Assembly: GCF_039543225.1 (NCBI RefSeq)
Contig: NZ_BAABJI010000002.1
Location: 1,550,001-1,614,000, forward strand
DNA: 64,000 bases
Source: Mucilaginibacter defluvii
GTDB taxonomy: Bacteria; Bacteroidota; Bacteroidia; Sphingobacteriales; Sphingobacteriaceae
Direction of reading: 5' to 3'
Positions 41,044 through 49,315 of this stretch are shown one piece after another. Positions within the stretch are counted from its first letter, which is position 1; every line of letters begins with the position of its first letter. Made by a program: the position numbers and the translations under genes. The notes beneath the pieces are model-generated. The model was given only the letters and a program-made list of their open reading frames with translations, was not told where the DNA came from and did not search any database.

Positions 41044-43017
41044 TTATTTAAGTTTTAATTTAATTACTTTGAATGAGTATGGCTCGGCAGCTATTGTAAG
41101 TTTAGCTCCTAATATACTTACCTGGCTATCAATCGGTGAGACAAACTGCGGCTCGGCTAATGAATTAACCGCATCAGGTTTAGCGCTCTTAAGTGTGGTA
41201 ATCCGTGCTGTTTGCTGATATTTCGCCAGATCCTTAATATTCAGATCGGCATTTTGATTATTACCGGATACATTCACCAGCTTTATCAGCAACTCACCTG
41301 TTTTACTGTTGATGGCGGCGTTGGCGTATATACCAGCCTGCCCCGCTATGGGCTGGCCATTAAGCAGCATCGGCACCACGTTTGTACCTTTATTTAGTGA
41401 GTATAACTTTTGTACGTAATAGTTTGGCGTACCGTAATGCTTCAGGTTATCAAACCAGATCAGATCGGGCGCCCACTGCCAGGCATCCACATGGGCAAAT
41501 AATGGCGCGTACGACGCCATGTTTACCACATCGGCATTACGCTCGAGGCCGGTCATGAAGGCTGCTTCAGCCAATGCGGCCTCCAGGTTATTCTTTTTTA
41601 AAGCATCATCAACGCCCGGTACATGCGCGGCATATTCGCCCGCGAATATTTTAGGGCCGTTACGGTCGTAACTGTCATAACGCCTCGCATTATCCCTGAA
41701 CCATTGCGGCGGGCGGTAATAGTGCTCGTCCAAAATATCAGCGTGAAGTTTACGGAAGGCCGTATTCAGGGTATCAAACCTTGCACCATCAGGATCAGTG
41801 CCGGTGCTGGTTACAATTTTTACCTGCGGATATTTCTTCTTGATAGCATCGCGGAAAAGTGTCCAGCGTTCAACATAGTTTGGGCCCCAGTTCTCGTTAC
41901 CAACCCCCAGCATTTTAAGGTTGAATTTTGCCGGGTGACCCAGGCTGATACGCAGCTTACCCCATTTGGTGCTGGCATCGCCATTGGCAAACTCGATCAG
42001 GTCGAGTGCGTCCTGCACGTAAGGGTCAATCTGATCAACCGGAACCAGTTCGCCGCTGTTAAACTGGCAGGCCATACCGCAGTTCAGTATCGGTAAAGGC
42101 TCCGCGCCAATATCTTCGGCCAGCATAAAATACTCCATAAACCCTAAACCAAACGACTGGAAATAATCAGGCGTTGAGCGGTGTTTGAACTCAGTATTCC
42201 AGCGGTTGATAATAGTTTCGCGCTTGTCAACATCGCCGATGGTTTTTTTCCACTGATAACGGTTTACCAGGTAACGGCCTTCAACAATACATCCGCCGGG
42301 GAAGCGGATAAAGCCGGGTTTCATATCGGCGAGCATTTGTACCAGGTCGGCACGCAGGCCGTTCTCACGGTTTTTCCAGGTACGCTGCGGGAACAAAGAT
42401 ATCATATCCAGATCAATCGTTCCCTTACCCTGCACAGTAACTGCCAAGCTACCTTTAGCAGCCTGCGCTGATGCCGGAATGCTCACTTTAAACTTTTTCC
42501 ACACAGCAGATTTTGGCTGTAATGATGCCGTACCGATAACTTTGCCGTTTTCATCACGCAGTTGTAACTGTAATTTAACGTTACTACCGGCAGGCTGCCG
42601 GGCTATTATCGAAAAGTAATAACCTTCGCCTTTGCGTATGCCCATGCCGCGATACCCCTCATTTTGCAGCGTAATACCCTGCGCTGACGCGGCTACATTA
42701 ATATAATGCGGATTATCCGGGCGTTCGGCTTTACGGTCAATCACTTTTACGGCAGTACTATCACCTGTAATCGTCCAACCCATTAAATTGCGGTCAAACT
42801 CGAAGGACCGGTTTTTTACCAGTTCGGCATACAAACCGCCGTCGGCACCCATGTTAATATCTTCGAAAAATACGCCATACATAGTAGGCTGTACCGTTGC
42901 CTTTAACTGCGTAGGATCAATGGTATAAACGGCATTGGTTTGGGTAAAAGCCGCCGTTGATAAGCACATGGCACCAAGTGCCATTGCCATTTTACCTGAT
43001 TTAATTTTTATCATCAA
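41044..43017 (-). CDS. GH51 alpha-L-arabinofuranosidase with N-terminal CBM
   Basis: A 657-residue exported enzyme (signal AMALGAMCLSTAAFT|Q). An N-terminal beta-sandwich of CBM4/9 type (about 55-215) precedes the GH51 barrel: AELVKNRSFEFDRNL, GFIRFPGGCIVEGRYLVNRY. The acid/base Glu is in MLGVGNENWGPNYVERWTLF and the nucleophile Glu in PKIFAGEYAAHVPGV. A C-terminal beta domain ends it (about 540-657). It removes alpha-L-arabinofuranosyl residues from arabinan, arabinoxylan or arabinogalactan. It is larger and more divergent than the second GH51 gene in the operon, 26 bases downstream of it. Confidence 0.95.
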   Translation of the reverse strand: MMIKIKSGKMAMALGAMCLSTAAFTQTNAVYTIDPTQLKATVQPTMYGVFFEDINMGADGGLYAELVKNRSFEFDRNLMGWTITGDSTAVKVIDRKAERPDNPHYINVAASAQGITLQNEGYRGMGIRKGEGYYFSIIARQPAGSNVKLQLQLRDENGKVIGTASLQPKSAVWKKFKVSIPASAQAAKGSLAVTVQGKGTIDLDMISLFPQRTWKNRENGLRADLVQMLADMKPGFIRFPGGCIVEGRYLVNRYQWKKTIGDVDKRETIINRWNTEFKHRSTPDYFQSFGLGFMEYFMLAEDIGAEPLPILNCGMACQFNSGELVPVDQIDPYVQDALDLIEFANGDASTKWGKLRISLGHPAKFNLKMLGVGNENWGPNYVERWTLFRDAIKKKYPQVKIVTSTGTDPDGARFDTLNTAFRKLHADILDEHYYRPPQWFRDNARRYDSYDRNGPKIFAGEYAAHVPGVDDALKKNNLEAALAEAAFMTGLERNADVVNMASYAPLFAHVDAWQWAPDLIWFDNLKHYGTPNYYVQKLYSLNKGTNVVPMLLNGQPIAGQAGIYANAAINSKTGELLIKLVNVSGNNQNADLNIKDLAKYQQTARITTLKSAKPDAVNSLAEPQFVSPIDSQVSILGAKLTIAAEPYSFKVIKLKLK

Positions 43018-43043
43018 AACGTTATACTTTGTTCAAACAAAAC

Positions 43044-44591
43044 TTATTTCTTAAGCTCTAATACGACTACGGATATCGGCGGCAGTTTAACCTTTAATTT
43101 ACCACCTTTAAGTGATGCTTCCTTAAATGCCACAGATTTCAACTTATCAGGCGTACTAAAGCTGTTATAATCCTGCAATGTTTTTGAGGTTAAAATACGG
43201 CCTGTTAAGTTTTTATAAGCCGAAGTGTCCAGTGTAATCTCTATTTCCTGTGCATTCTTTGGGTCGATATTGGTAAGGGTGATGTGTGTCACGCCTGCCT
43301 TATCAGCCGATGCAGATACCGATACCGCCGGAAGTTTTTCGTTACCGAAAACGTAGTCCTTGGTAGTTAATTCAACCGGCAACAGGGTCGCATCCTGATG
43401 AACGTTGTACATTTCGAGCACGTGGTAGGTTGGCGTAAGTATCATTTTTTCCTTATCAGTTAAAATAACAGCCTGCAATACGTTGATTGCTTGCGCCAGA
43501 TTGGCCATACGCACCCTATCGGCATGGTTGTTAAATATGTTCAGCGTTACACCGGCAATAAGCGCGTCGCGCATGGTATTTTGTTGAAACAGGAATCCCG
43601 GGTTGGTACCTTCTTCCACATCGTACCAGCCGCCCCATTCATCAACCACCAGCGCTATTTTTTTCTGCGGATCGTATTTATCCATAATAGCCGAGTGCTT
43701 GGTTACCAGCTCTTCCATAAACAGCGCGCTTTTCATGGTGCGGAAATACTGGTCTTCAGTATATTTTACCGCCGGGCCTTTTTTATTCCAGTCGATAACC
43801 GAGTAGTGGTGCAATGCAACGCCTTCCACCAGGTGTGAGGGGATGATTTTCATCAGCGTTTCTGTCCAATGGTAATCGGCAGAATTAGCACCCGACGCAA
43901 TACGGAATAGTTTATCACCGGTCATGAAGGTGGCATATTTCTTAAACTCGTTGGCGTAATATTCCGGTGTCATGTTACCGCCGCAGCCCCAGGCTTCGTT
44001 ACCTACCCCCCAAAAGCGTACATCCCATGGCTTGTCGCGCCCGTTCTCTCGGCGCAGGTTCGACATAGGATTCTTATTGTCCGAACTTACATATTGTACC
44101 CAGTCGGCCAGTTCCTGCACGGTGCCGCTGCCAATGTTACCTGCCAGGTATGGGTCGGTATTTAACAGTTCACACATATTTAAAAAATCGTGCGTACCAA
44201 AGCTATTATCCTCTGTAACACCACCCCACCATTTATTAACGATGGATGGGCGCTTATCCTTAGGGCCGATACCGTCTTTCCAGTGGTAAGTATCGGCAAA
44301 GCAACCGCCCGGCCAGCGCAACGATGGAATTTTCATCTTTTTAAGCGCGGCAACAATATCATTACGTACACCTGCGGTGTTTGGTATCTTTGAAGTATCG
44401 CCCACATAAAATCCGCCATAAATGCAACGGCCCAAATGCTCGGCAAAATGGCTGTAAATATATTTGCTGATAACCGTTTTATTTTGCCCGGCGCGTATTA
44501 CAGCCGTGTTTTGCTGCGCGTTAGCACCAAAGGCCAGCAGCAGCATAACCGAAGCTATTTTAGCGGATTTACCAAATAAATTCATAATCAA
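43044..44591 (-). CDS. GH51 alpha-L-arabinofuranosidase
   Basis: A 515-residue compact GH51 enzyme, with signal peptide (VMLLLAFGANA|Q) and the barrel starting YSHFAEHLGRCIYGGFYVGD. The acid/base Glu is in FWGVGNEAWGCGGNM and the nucleophile Glu in LVVDEWGGWYDV. This follows the AbfA type that acts on short arabino-oligosaccharides, in contrast to the large CBM-bearing GH51 next to it. The C-terminal beta domain closes the protein (TLDTSAYKNLTGRILTSKTL). It follows the mutarotase gene, 32 bases apart. Confidence 0.96.
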   Translation of the reverse strand: MIMNLFGKSAKIASVMLLLAFGANAQQNTAVIRAGQNKTVISKYIYSHFAEHLGRCIYGGFYVGDTSKIPNTAGVRNDIVAALKKMKIPSLRWPGGCFADTYHWKDGIGPKDKRPSIVNKWWGGVTEDNSFGTHDFLNMCELLNTDPYLAGNIGSGTVQELADWVQYVSSDNKNPMSNLRRENGRDKPWDVRFWGVGNEAWGCGGNMTPEYYANEFKKYATFMTGDKLFRIASGANSADYHWTETLMKIIPSHLVEGVALHHYSVIDWNKKGPAVKYTEDQYFRTMKSALFMEELVTKHSAIMDKYDPQKKIALVVDEWGGWYDVEEGTNPGFLFQQNTMRDALIAGVTLNIFNNHADRVRMANLAQAINVLQAVILTDKEKMILTPTYHVLEMYNVHQDATLLPVELTTKDYVFGNEKLPAVSVSASADKAGVTHITLTNIDPKNAQEIEITLDTSAYKNLTGRILTSKTLQDYNSFSTPDKLKSVAFKEASLKGGKLKVKLPPISVVVLELKK

Positions 44592-44623
44592 GGTTTATTG
44601 AGGTTTTATTGTTGGTTACTGAA

Positions 44624-45787
44624 TTATTTAGCTATCGAAAATTTATAGGTAGTGGTAGTTTTATACTCCTGCCCCTGTTTTAATACGGTTGACGGGAAAG
44701 ATGGCTCATTAGGTGAATCAGGGAAATGCTGGGTTTCGAGGCACAATGCGGAGCGGTGCGGGTAAGCTACGCCACCTTTTCCATCCTTGTCGGCGCCGGT
44801 TAAAAAGTTGCCGCTGTAAAATTGTAATCCCGGTTCGGTGGTATAAACATCCATGCTGATGCCGGTTACCGGGCTTGATACGGTAGCTACCGGTTTATCG
44901 GCAGCGGTTTTATTCAATACAAAGTTATGATCGTAACCCTTGCCAAACTTTAGTTGCTCGTTATCAGCCTCTATATCTTTACCGATGGCTTTAGCCGTAG
45001 TAAAATCAAACGGAGTTCCTTTCACCGCATCCAACTCACCTGTCGGGATCAAGGTATTATCTACCGGCGTAAACTTATCAGCATTAATATATAGCTGATG
45101 ATTGGTTATAGCCGCGCCGGTATGCCCGTTCAGGTTAAAATAAGCATGGTTGGTCAAATTTACAACCGTCGCCTTATCCGTAGTAGCTTTGTAAGCTATT
45201 TTAAGTTCGTTATCATCGGTTAGTTCATAGGCAACATCAACGGTAAGCGTACCCGGGTAGCCACCCTCGCCATCTTTTGAAATATAGCTTAGCTCAAGTG
45301 TTTTATCATCGGCCTTTTTAACGTCCCAAACCTGGCAAAAAAAGCCTTTGAAACCACCATGCAGGGTATTAACACCATCGTTAATATCCAGTTGATACTG
45401 CTTGCCATCCAAGGTAAATTTACCTTTGGCTATTCGGTTGCCATAACGGCCTATCAACGCGCCGAAATAAGGCTCACCTTTTTTCTGATAGCTTTTAAGC
45501 GAATCGTAACCCAAAACAACATCGGTAAGCTTACCATCTTTGTCGGGCACATTCAGGCTCACCACCCGGCCGCCATAATTTGTAATAACTACGCTTACGC
45601 CCTTGCTATTTTTTAGGGTATACAGGCTAACCTCTTTGCCATCAACGGTACCTTTAATGTTAGTTGTTGCACTATCCGCAGCAATGGTATCGGTGTTTTC
45701 AGCGGTTTGCTTTGAGGGTCCGCCGCAGGCGGTGATGGCTGTGGCTATTACTAAGCTCATAATTATCTGTACAGATTTATTTTTCAT
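44624..45787 (-). CDS. Aldose 1-epimerase (mutarotase) lipoprotein
   Basis: A 387-residue exported mutarotase. The start at 45787 (MKNKSVQIIMSLVIATAITAC) gives a lipobox at Cys21; the long ORF to 45901 has no signal-like features before this. The GalM core has NYGGRVVSLNVPDKDGKLTD, then YFGALIGRYGNRIAKGKFTL and LTNHAYFNLNGHTG, which contains the catalytic His; the Glu sits in PHRSALCLETQHFPDSPNEP. It interconverts anomers of released sugars such as arabinose or galactose. It is the first gene of the arabinan operon, divergent from araR. Confidence 0.93.
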   Translation of the reverse strand: MKNKSVQIIMSLVIATAITACGGPSKQTAENTDTIAADSATTNIKGTVDGKEVSLYTLKNSKGVSVVITNYGGRVVSLNVPDKDGKLTDVVLGYDSLKSYQKKGEPYFGALIGRYGNRIAKGKFTLDGKQYQLDINDGVNTLHGGFKGFFCQVWDVKKADDKTLELSYISKDGEGGYPGTLTVDVAYELTDDNELKIAYKATTDKATVVNLTNHAYFNLNGHTGAAITNHQLYINADKFTPVDNTLIPTGELDAVKGTPFDFTTAKAIGKDIEADNEQLKFGKGYDHNFVLNKTAADKPVATVSSPVTGISMDVYTTEPGLQFYSGNFLTGADKDGKGGVAYPHRSALCLETQHFPDSPNEPSFPSTVLKQGQEYKTTTTYKFSIAK

Positions 45788-45833
45788 AAAACGAATATTA
45801 ACAGGTTTAAAGATTATAATTGGCTCGACATGG

Positions 45834-45855
45834 ACAGGGTGGTTTTTTGCCCTGT
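45834..45855 (-). repeat. Small hairpin in the arabinan operon leader
   Basis: ACAGGG and CCCTGT around a 10-base loop, 47 bases upstream of the mutarotase start. TACTTTCG (45863-45870, minus strand) upstream is one mismatch from a -7 box, so the hairpin would be near the 5' end of the transcript. Confidence 0.4.
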
Positions 45856-45896
45856 AGTGCTCCGAAAGTATAAAATAAAAATTTAATTGTGATAAA

Positions 45897-45976
45897 AACA
45901 CTTAAAAAAATTACACTTTTGTTCTTAACGGGCTAATAAGTCAACGCAAACAATATTGCTAAATCGAGCTTATTAG
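45897..45976. promoter_or_regulatory. Divergent arabinan operon/araR control region
   Basis: Candidate sites: AACACTTAAA at 45897-45906, whose reverse complement TTTAAGTGTT recurs ahead of araB at 46867-46876, and an inverted pair CTAATAAG (45933-45940) and CTTATTAG (45969-45976), 28 bases apart. Either could be an AraR operator. Confidence 0.4.
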
Positions 45977-46024
45977 TACCAAACCAGGTATAATTAACAT
46001 ATTTACTTTTTTAAGCTGAATAAT

Positions 46025-46032
46025 TACATTTG
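46025..46032 (+). promoter_or_regulatory. -7 box TACATTTG of araR
   Basis: Exact TAnnTTTG match, 33 bases upstream of the araR start codon. Confidence 0.65.
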
Positions 46033-46065
46033 CAGTTACGCAACAGCCTTTATTACAAATAAAAA

Positions 46066-46776
46066 ATGCAGAAATACTCCAAACAAACCCGTTTATTACT
46101 TGCAGTTGATTGTATTGTGTTTGGTTTTGACGGTGAAGCTTTGAAGATTTTGCTGATTAAAAGAGGCTTTCAGCCCGAAAAAGGGAACTGGAGTTTAATG
46201 GGCGGCTTTGTGCAGCCCGACGAAAGTTTAGATCAGGCATCAAACCGCATACTTAAAGAACTTACCGGACTTGAGGGCGTTTACCTGGAGCAGCTCCATA
46301 CTTTTGGCGATCCGCAGCGCGACCCAATTGAGCGCACAGTATCAGTAGCTTATTTCGCGCTTATTGATATTAACAAGTATAAAAAGCAGATAAGCGACGA
46401 CTATCACGCCGAGTGGTTCACGCTAAAGCGCACGCCTAAAGTAATATTCGATCAGCAGGAAATGGTGGAGCTGGCTAAAAAGCGCATTCGGTATAAAGCG
46501 GCCATGCACCCAATATTATTTGAGTTGCTGCCATCAAAGTTCACCATACCGCAATTGCAAAACCTTTACGAAAACGTTTTTAATACGGCTATTGATAAAC
46601 GCAACTTTAGCAAGCGCGTGCTGGCCACAGGTTTATTAATTAAACTGAACGAAAAAGATAAAGCAGGCTCAAAACGCGGCGCATATTATTACCAGTTAAA
46701 TATGCACAACTACTATTCAAAGTTCCAGGCGTTTATGAACTTCATACCTAACCCAGACAGTATTTCGGCATCCTGA
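46066..46776 (+). CDS. araR: AraR, Nudix-fold transcriptional regulator of arabinose use
   Basis: A 236-residue regulator of the Nudix-related (NrtR-like) type that Bacteroidota use for L-arabinose control. The N-terminal Nudix fold (about 10-140) has a degenerate Nudix box in GGFVQPDESLDQASNRILKE: the catalytic RE-x-x-EE positions read RI and EL, so hydrolase activity is unlikely. The C-terminal winged-helix domain is about 150-236 (FTIPQLQNLYENVFNTAIDK, RNFSKRVLATGLLIKLNEKD). In characterised AraR proteins L-arabinose releases the repressor from DNA. It lies exactly between the arabinan operon and araB, as expected. Confidence 0.9.
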   Translation: MQKYSKQTRLLLAVDCIVFGFDGEALKILLIKRGFQPEKGNWSLMGGFVQPDESLDQASNRILKELTGLEGVYLEQLHTFGDPQRDPIERTVSVAYFALIDINKYKKQISDDYHAEWFTLKRTPKVIFDQQEMVELAKKRIRYKAAMHPILFELLPSKFTIPQLQNLYENVFNTAIDKRNFSKRVLATGLLIKLNEKDKAGSKRGAYYYQLNMHNYYSKFQAFMNFIPNPDSISAS

Positions 46777-46866
46777 TATAATTCGCCTACCGCAGGCATC
46801 GTATCATTTTAAAAGCACACGTATTTTTTTTCAAAAAAAAGCGCTTAAAATTTTTATTTATCAAAA

Positions 46867-46887
46867 TTTAAGTGTTAATTCGACACT
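46867..46887. promoter_or_regulatory. Candidate AraR operator upstream of araB
   Basis: TTTAAGTGTT at 46867-46876 recurs in reverse in the divergent region (45897-45906). Within it starts a palindrome AGTGT-TAATTCG-ACACT (46871-46887). It lies 17-37 bases before the araB start codon. Confidence 0.45.
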
Positions 46888-46903
46888 CATTATAAATCTA
46901 ATC

Positions 46904-48604
46904 ATGACCAATAAAGCATATGTGATCGGCGTCGACTACGGGTCAGACTCCGTGCGCTCGGTTATTGTTGACGCTGCCAACGGGCAGGAAATAGCCTCAT
47001 CAGTATACAATTATCCACGCTGGCAAAAGGGCCTTTACTGCAATGCAGCCGAGAACCAGTTCCGTCAGCATCCGCTCGATTATATCGAAGGTTTGGAAAC
47101 TACCATAAAAGATTGTTTAAGCCAGGCTGGCGCTGATGTTGCCGCGCTGGTTAAAGGTATAGCCGTTGATACAACCGGCTCTACCCCTGTTGCGGTTGAC
47201 GCGACAGGCCATCCGCTGGCGCTGCGCCCCGACTTTAAGGAGAACCCTAACGCCATGTTTGTTTTATGGAAAGACCATACCGCCGTTGATGAGGCAGCCG
47301 AGATAAACGAACATGCCACGAAGTTTGATACCAACTACCTTAAATATGTAGGCGGCATCTATTCGTCCGAATGGTTTTGGGCAAAATTGCTGCACATTAT
47401 CCGCATGGATGAAGAAGTGAACAACGCCCTGCACTCGTGGGTAGAGCATTGCGACTGGATACCTTTTTTGCTTACCGGCGGTACCGATGTTAAGCAAATT
47501 AAACGCAGCCGTTGCGCTGCCGGCCATAAAGCCCTTTGGGCCGAAGAATTTGACGGCTTACCGCCGGATGAGTTCTTTTCATCATTAGACCCGTTGCTGA
47601 CTGGCATTACCGGTAAACTTTTTAAAGACACTTATACCTCTGATGTTCCGGCAGGGAACATCAGCCAGGAGTGGGCCGATAAATTAGGCTTACCTGCCGA
47701 TGTGGTTGTAGGTGTTGGCGCGTTTGATGCGCACATGGGCGCCGTAGGCGGCCAGATTGAGCCTTATTACCTGAGCAAGGTAATGGGTACCTCAACCTGC
47801 GATATGATGGTGGTTCCGGCTGAGGATATTGAAGGTAAAACCGTACGCGGTATCTGCGGACAGGTTAATGGCTCTGTTATACCAGGCATGATCGGTTTAG
47901 AAGCCGGTCAGTCAGCCTTCGGCGATACTTATGCCTGGTTTAAAAACCTGGTAAGCTGGCCAATTAACAATTTGCTAAGCCAATCAAAACTGATAGATGA
48001 AGCTACCGCCGAAAAACTAAAAGAGGAAATAGCCGAGCAGATCATCCCTGAACTAAGCCGCCAGGCCGCTTTATTACCGATTGAAAGTGATAATGAACTG
48101 GCTATCGACTGGTTCAACGGCCGCCGCACGCCGGATGCTAACCAGCTGCTTACCGGCGCAATTGCCGGCTTAAACCTTGGCAGCGATGCGCCGCGTGTTT
48201 TCCGTGCGTTAGCTGAGGCTACCTGCTTTGGCGCCAAAAGTATTGTTGATCGTTTTATTGACGAAGGCATTCCGGTTAAGGGCATCATCGGCATTGGCGG
48301 CGTTGCCAAAAAATCGCCGTTTGTAATGCAAATGATGGCTGACGTACTAGGCATGCCTATCCGCATTCACCAGTTTAAACATACCTGCGCGCTTGGTGCA
48401 GCCATGTTCGCCACAGTGGCGTCGGGCGTATACTCATCAACAGAAGAAGCGATGGAAGCGATGGGCCGTGGTTTTGATGTGGAGTACATTCCTAATGCGG
48501 ATAACGCTGCAATCTACGCCAACCGATACCAGCAATACAAAGCCTTGGGCGCCGATATTGCTAAACAAATTACCGCTAACCAGGCAAATACTGTTACAGC
48601 ATGA
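46904..48604 (+). CDS. araB: Ribulokinase
   Basis: A 566-residue FGGY-family sugar kinase that phosphorylates L-ribulose to L-ribulose 5-phosphate. The N-terminal phosphate-1 loop is VIGVDYGSDSVRSVIVDA, and DTTGSTPVAVDATGHPLALR and FVLWKDHTAVDEAAEI are AraB-type substrate segments. The adenosine motif is GIIGIGGVAKKSPFVMQMMA. The length (566) matches ribulokinase, longer than xylulokinases. It ends in ATGA overlap with araD, so the genes are translationally coupled in the arabinose operon under AraR. Confidence 0.96.
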   Translation: MTNKAYVIGVDYGSDSVRSVIVDAANGQEIASSVYNYPRWQKGLYCNAAENQFRQHPLDYIEGLETTIKDCLSQAGADVAALVKGIAVDTTGSTPVAVDATGHPLALRPDFKENPNAMFVLWKDHTAVDEAAEINEHATKFDTNYLKYVGGIYSSEWFWAKLLHIIRMDEEVNNALHSWVEHCDWIPFLLTGGTDVKQIKRSRCAAGHKALWAEEFDGLPPDEFFSSLDPLLTGITGKLFKDTYTSDVPAGNISQEWADKLGLPADVVVGVGAFDAHMGAVGGQIEPYYLSKVMGTSTCDMMVVPAEDIEGKTVRGICGQVNGSVIPGMIGLEAGQSAFGDTYAWFKNLVSWPINNLLSQSKLIDEATAEKLKEEIAEQIIPELSRQAALLPIESDNELAIDWFNGRRTPDANQLLTGAIAGLNLGSDAPRVFRALAEATCFGAKSIVDRFIDEGIPVKGIIGIGGVAKKSPFVMQMMADVLGMPIRIHQFKHTCALGAAMFATVASGVYSSTEEAMEAMGRGFDVEYIPNADNAAIYANRYQQYKALGADIAKQITANQANTVTA

Positions 48605-49302
48605 GCAAAAAATATCATGATATAAGAGAGAGCGCTTACGAAGCCAACATGCAGCTACCTAAATTGGGCTTAGTGCTGTTTACTTTCGGTAACGTTAGCG
48701 CTGCCGACCGTGAGGAACGCGTATTTGCTATCAAGCCAAGCGGCGTACCTTACGAGAAGCTATCACCAAAGAAAATGGTGATTGTTGATTTTGACGGCAA
48801 TATTGTTGACGGCGATCTACGCCCATCATCGGACACCAAAACACATGCTGTTTTATACACGCATTGGGAAAACATCAACGGCATTGTACACACACATTCC
48901 ACTTACGCTACAGCATGGGCGCAAACACAGCGCGATATACCTATTTTCGGCACCACACATGCCGATCACCTTACGGTTGATGTACCCTGTGCCCCGCCTA
49001 TGGATGACGAGATGATCAAGGGAGATTATGAGCATGAAACCGGTTTCCAGATCATGAACTGCTTTAAGGAGAAAGGCCTTAGCTATGAGGATGTGGAAAT
49101 GATACTGGTAGGCAACCACGCCCCTTTTACCTGGGGAAAAACTGCCGACAAGGCCGTATACAACAGCGCCGTTTTAGAGAGCGTTGCACAAATGGCTTAC
49201 CTTACCGAGCAAATAAAGCCTATGGCGCCGCGCCTTAAGGATGCCCTGATAAAAAAGCACTTTGAACGTAAACATGGCCCTAACTCTTATTACGGCCAAT
49301 AA
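48601..49302 (+). CDS. araD: L-ribulose-5-phosphate 4-epimerase
   Basis: A 233-residue class II aldolase-fold epimerase converting L-ribulose 5-phosphate to D-xylulose 5-phosphate, which feeds the pentose phosphate pathway. The metal-binding histidines lie in GIVHTHSTYATAWAQT (two His), GTTHADHLTVD and VGNHAPFTWGK. The length and order match AraD. The ATG overlaps the araB stop by 4 bases. The GH97 gene starts 13 bases downstream, part of the same transcript. Confidence 0.96.
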   Translation: MSKKYHDIRESAYEANMQLPKLGLVLFTFGNVSAADREERVFAIKPSGVPYEKLSPKKMVIVDFDGNIVDGDLRPSSDTKTHAVLYTHWENINGIVHTHSTYATAWAQTQRDIPIFGTTHADHLTVDVPCAPPMDDEMIKGDYEHETGFQIMNCFKEKGLSYEDVEMILVGNHAPFTWGKTADKAVYNSAVLESVAQMAYLTEQIKPMAPRLKDALIKKHFERKHGPNSYYGQ

Positions 49303-49315
49303 ATAAGCCCCCTAT

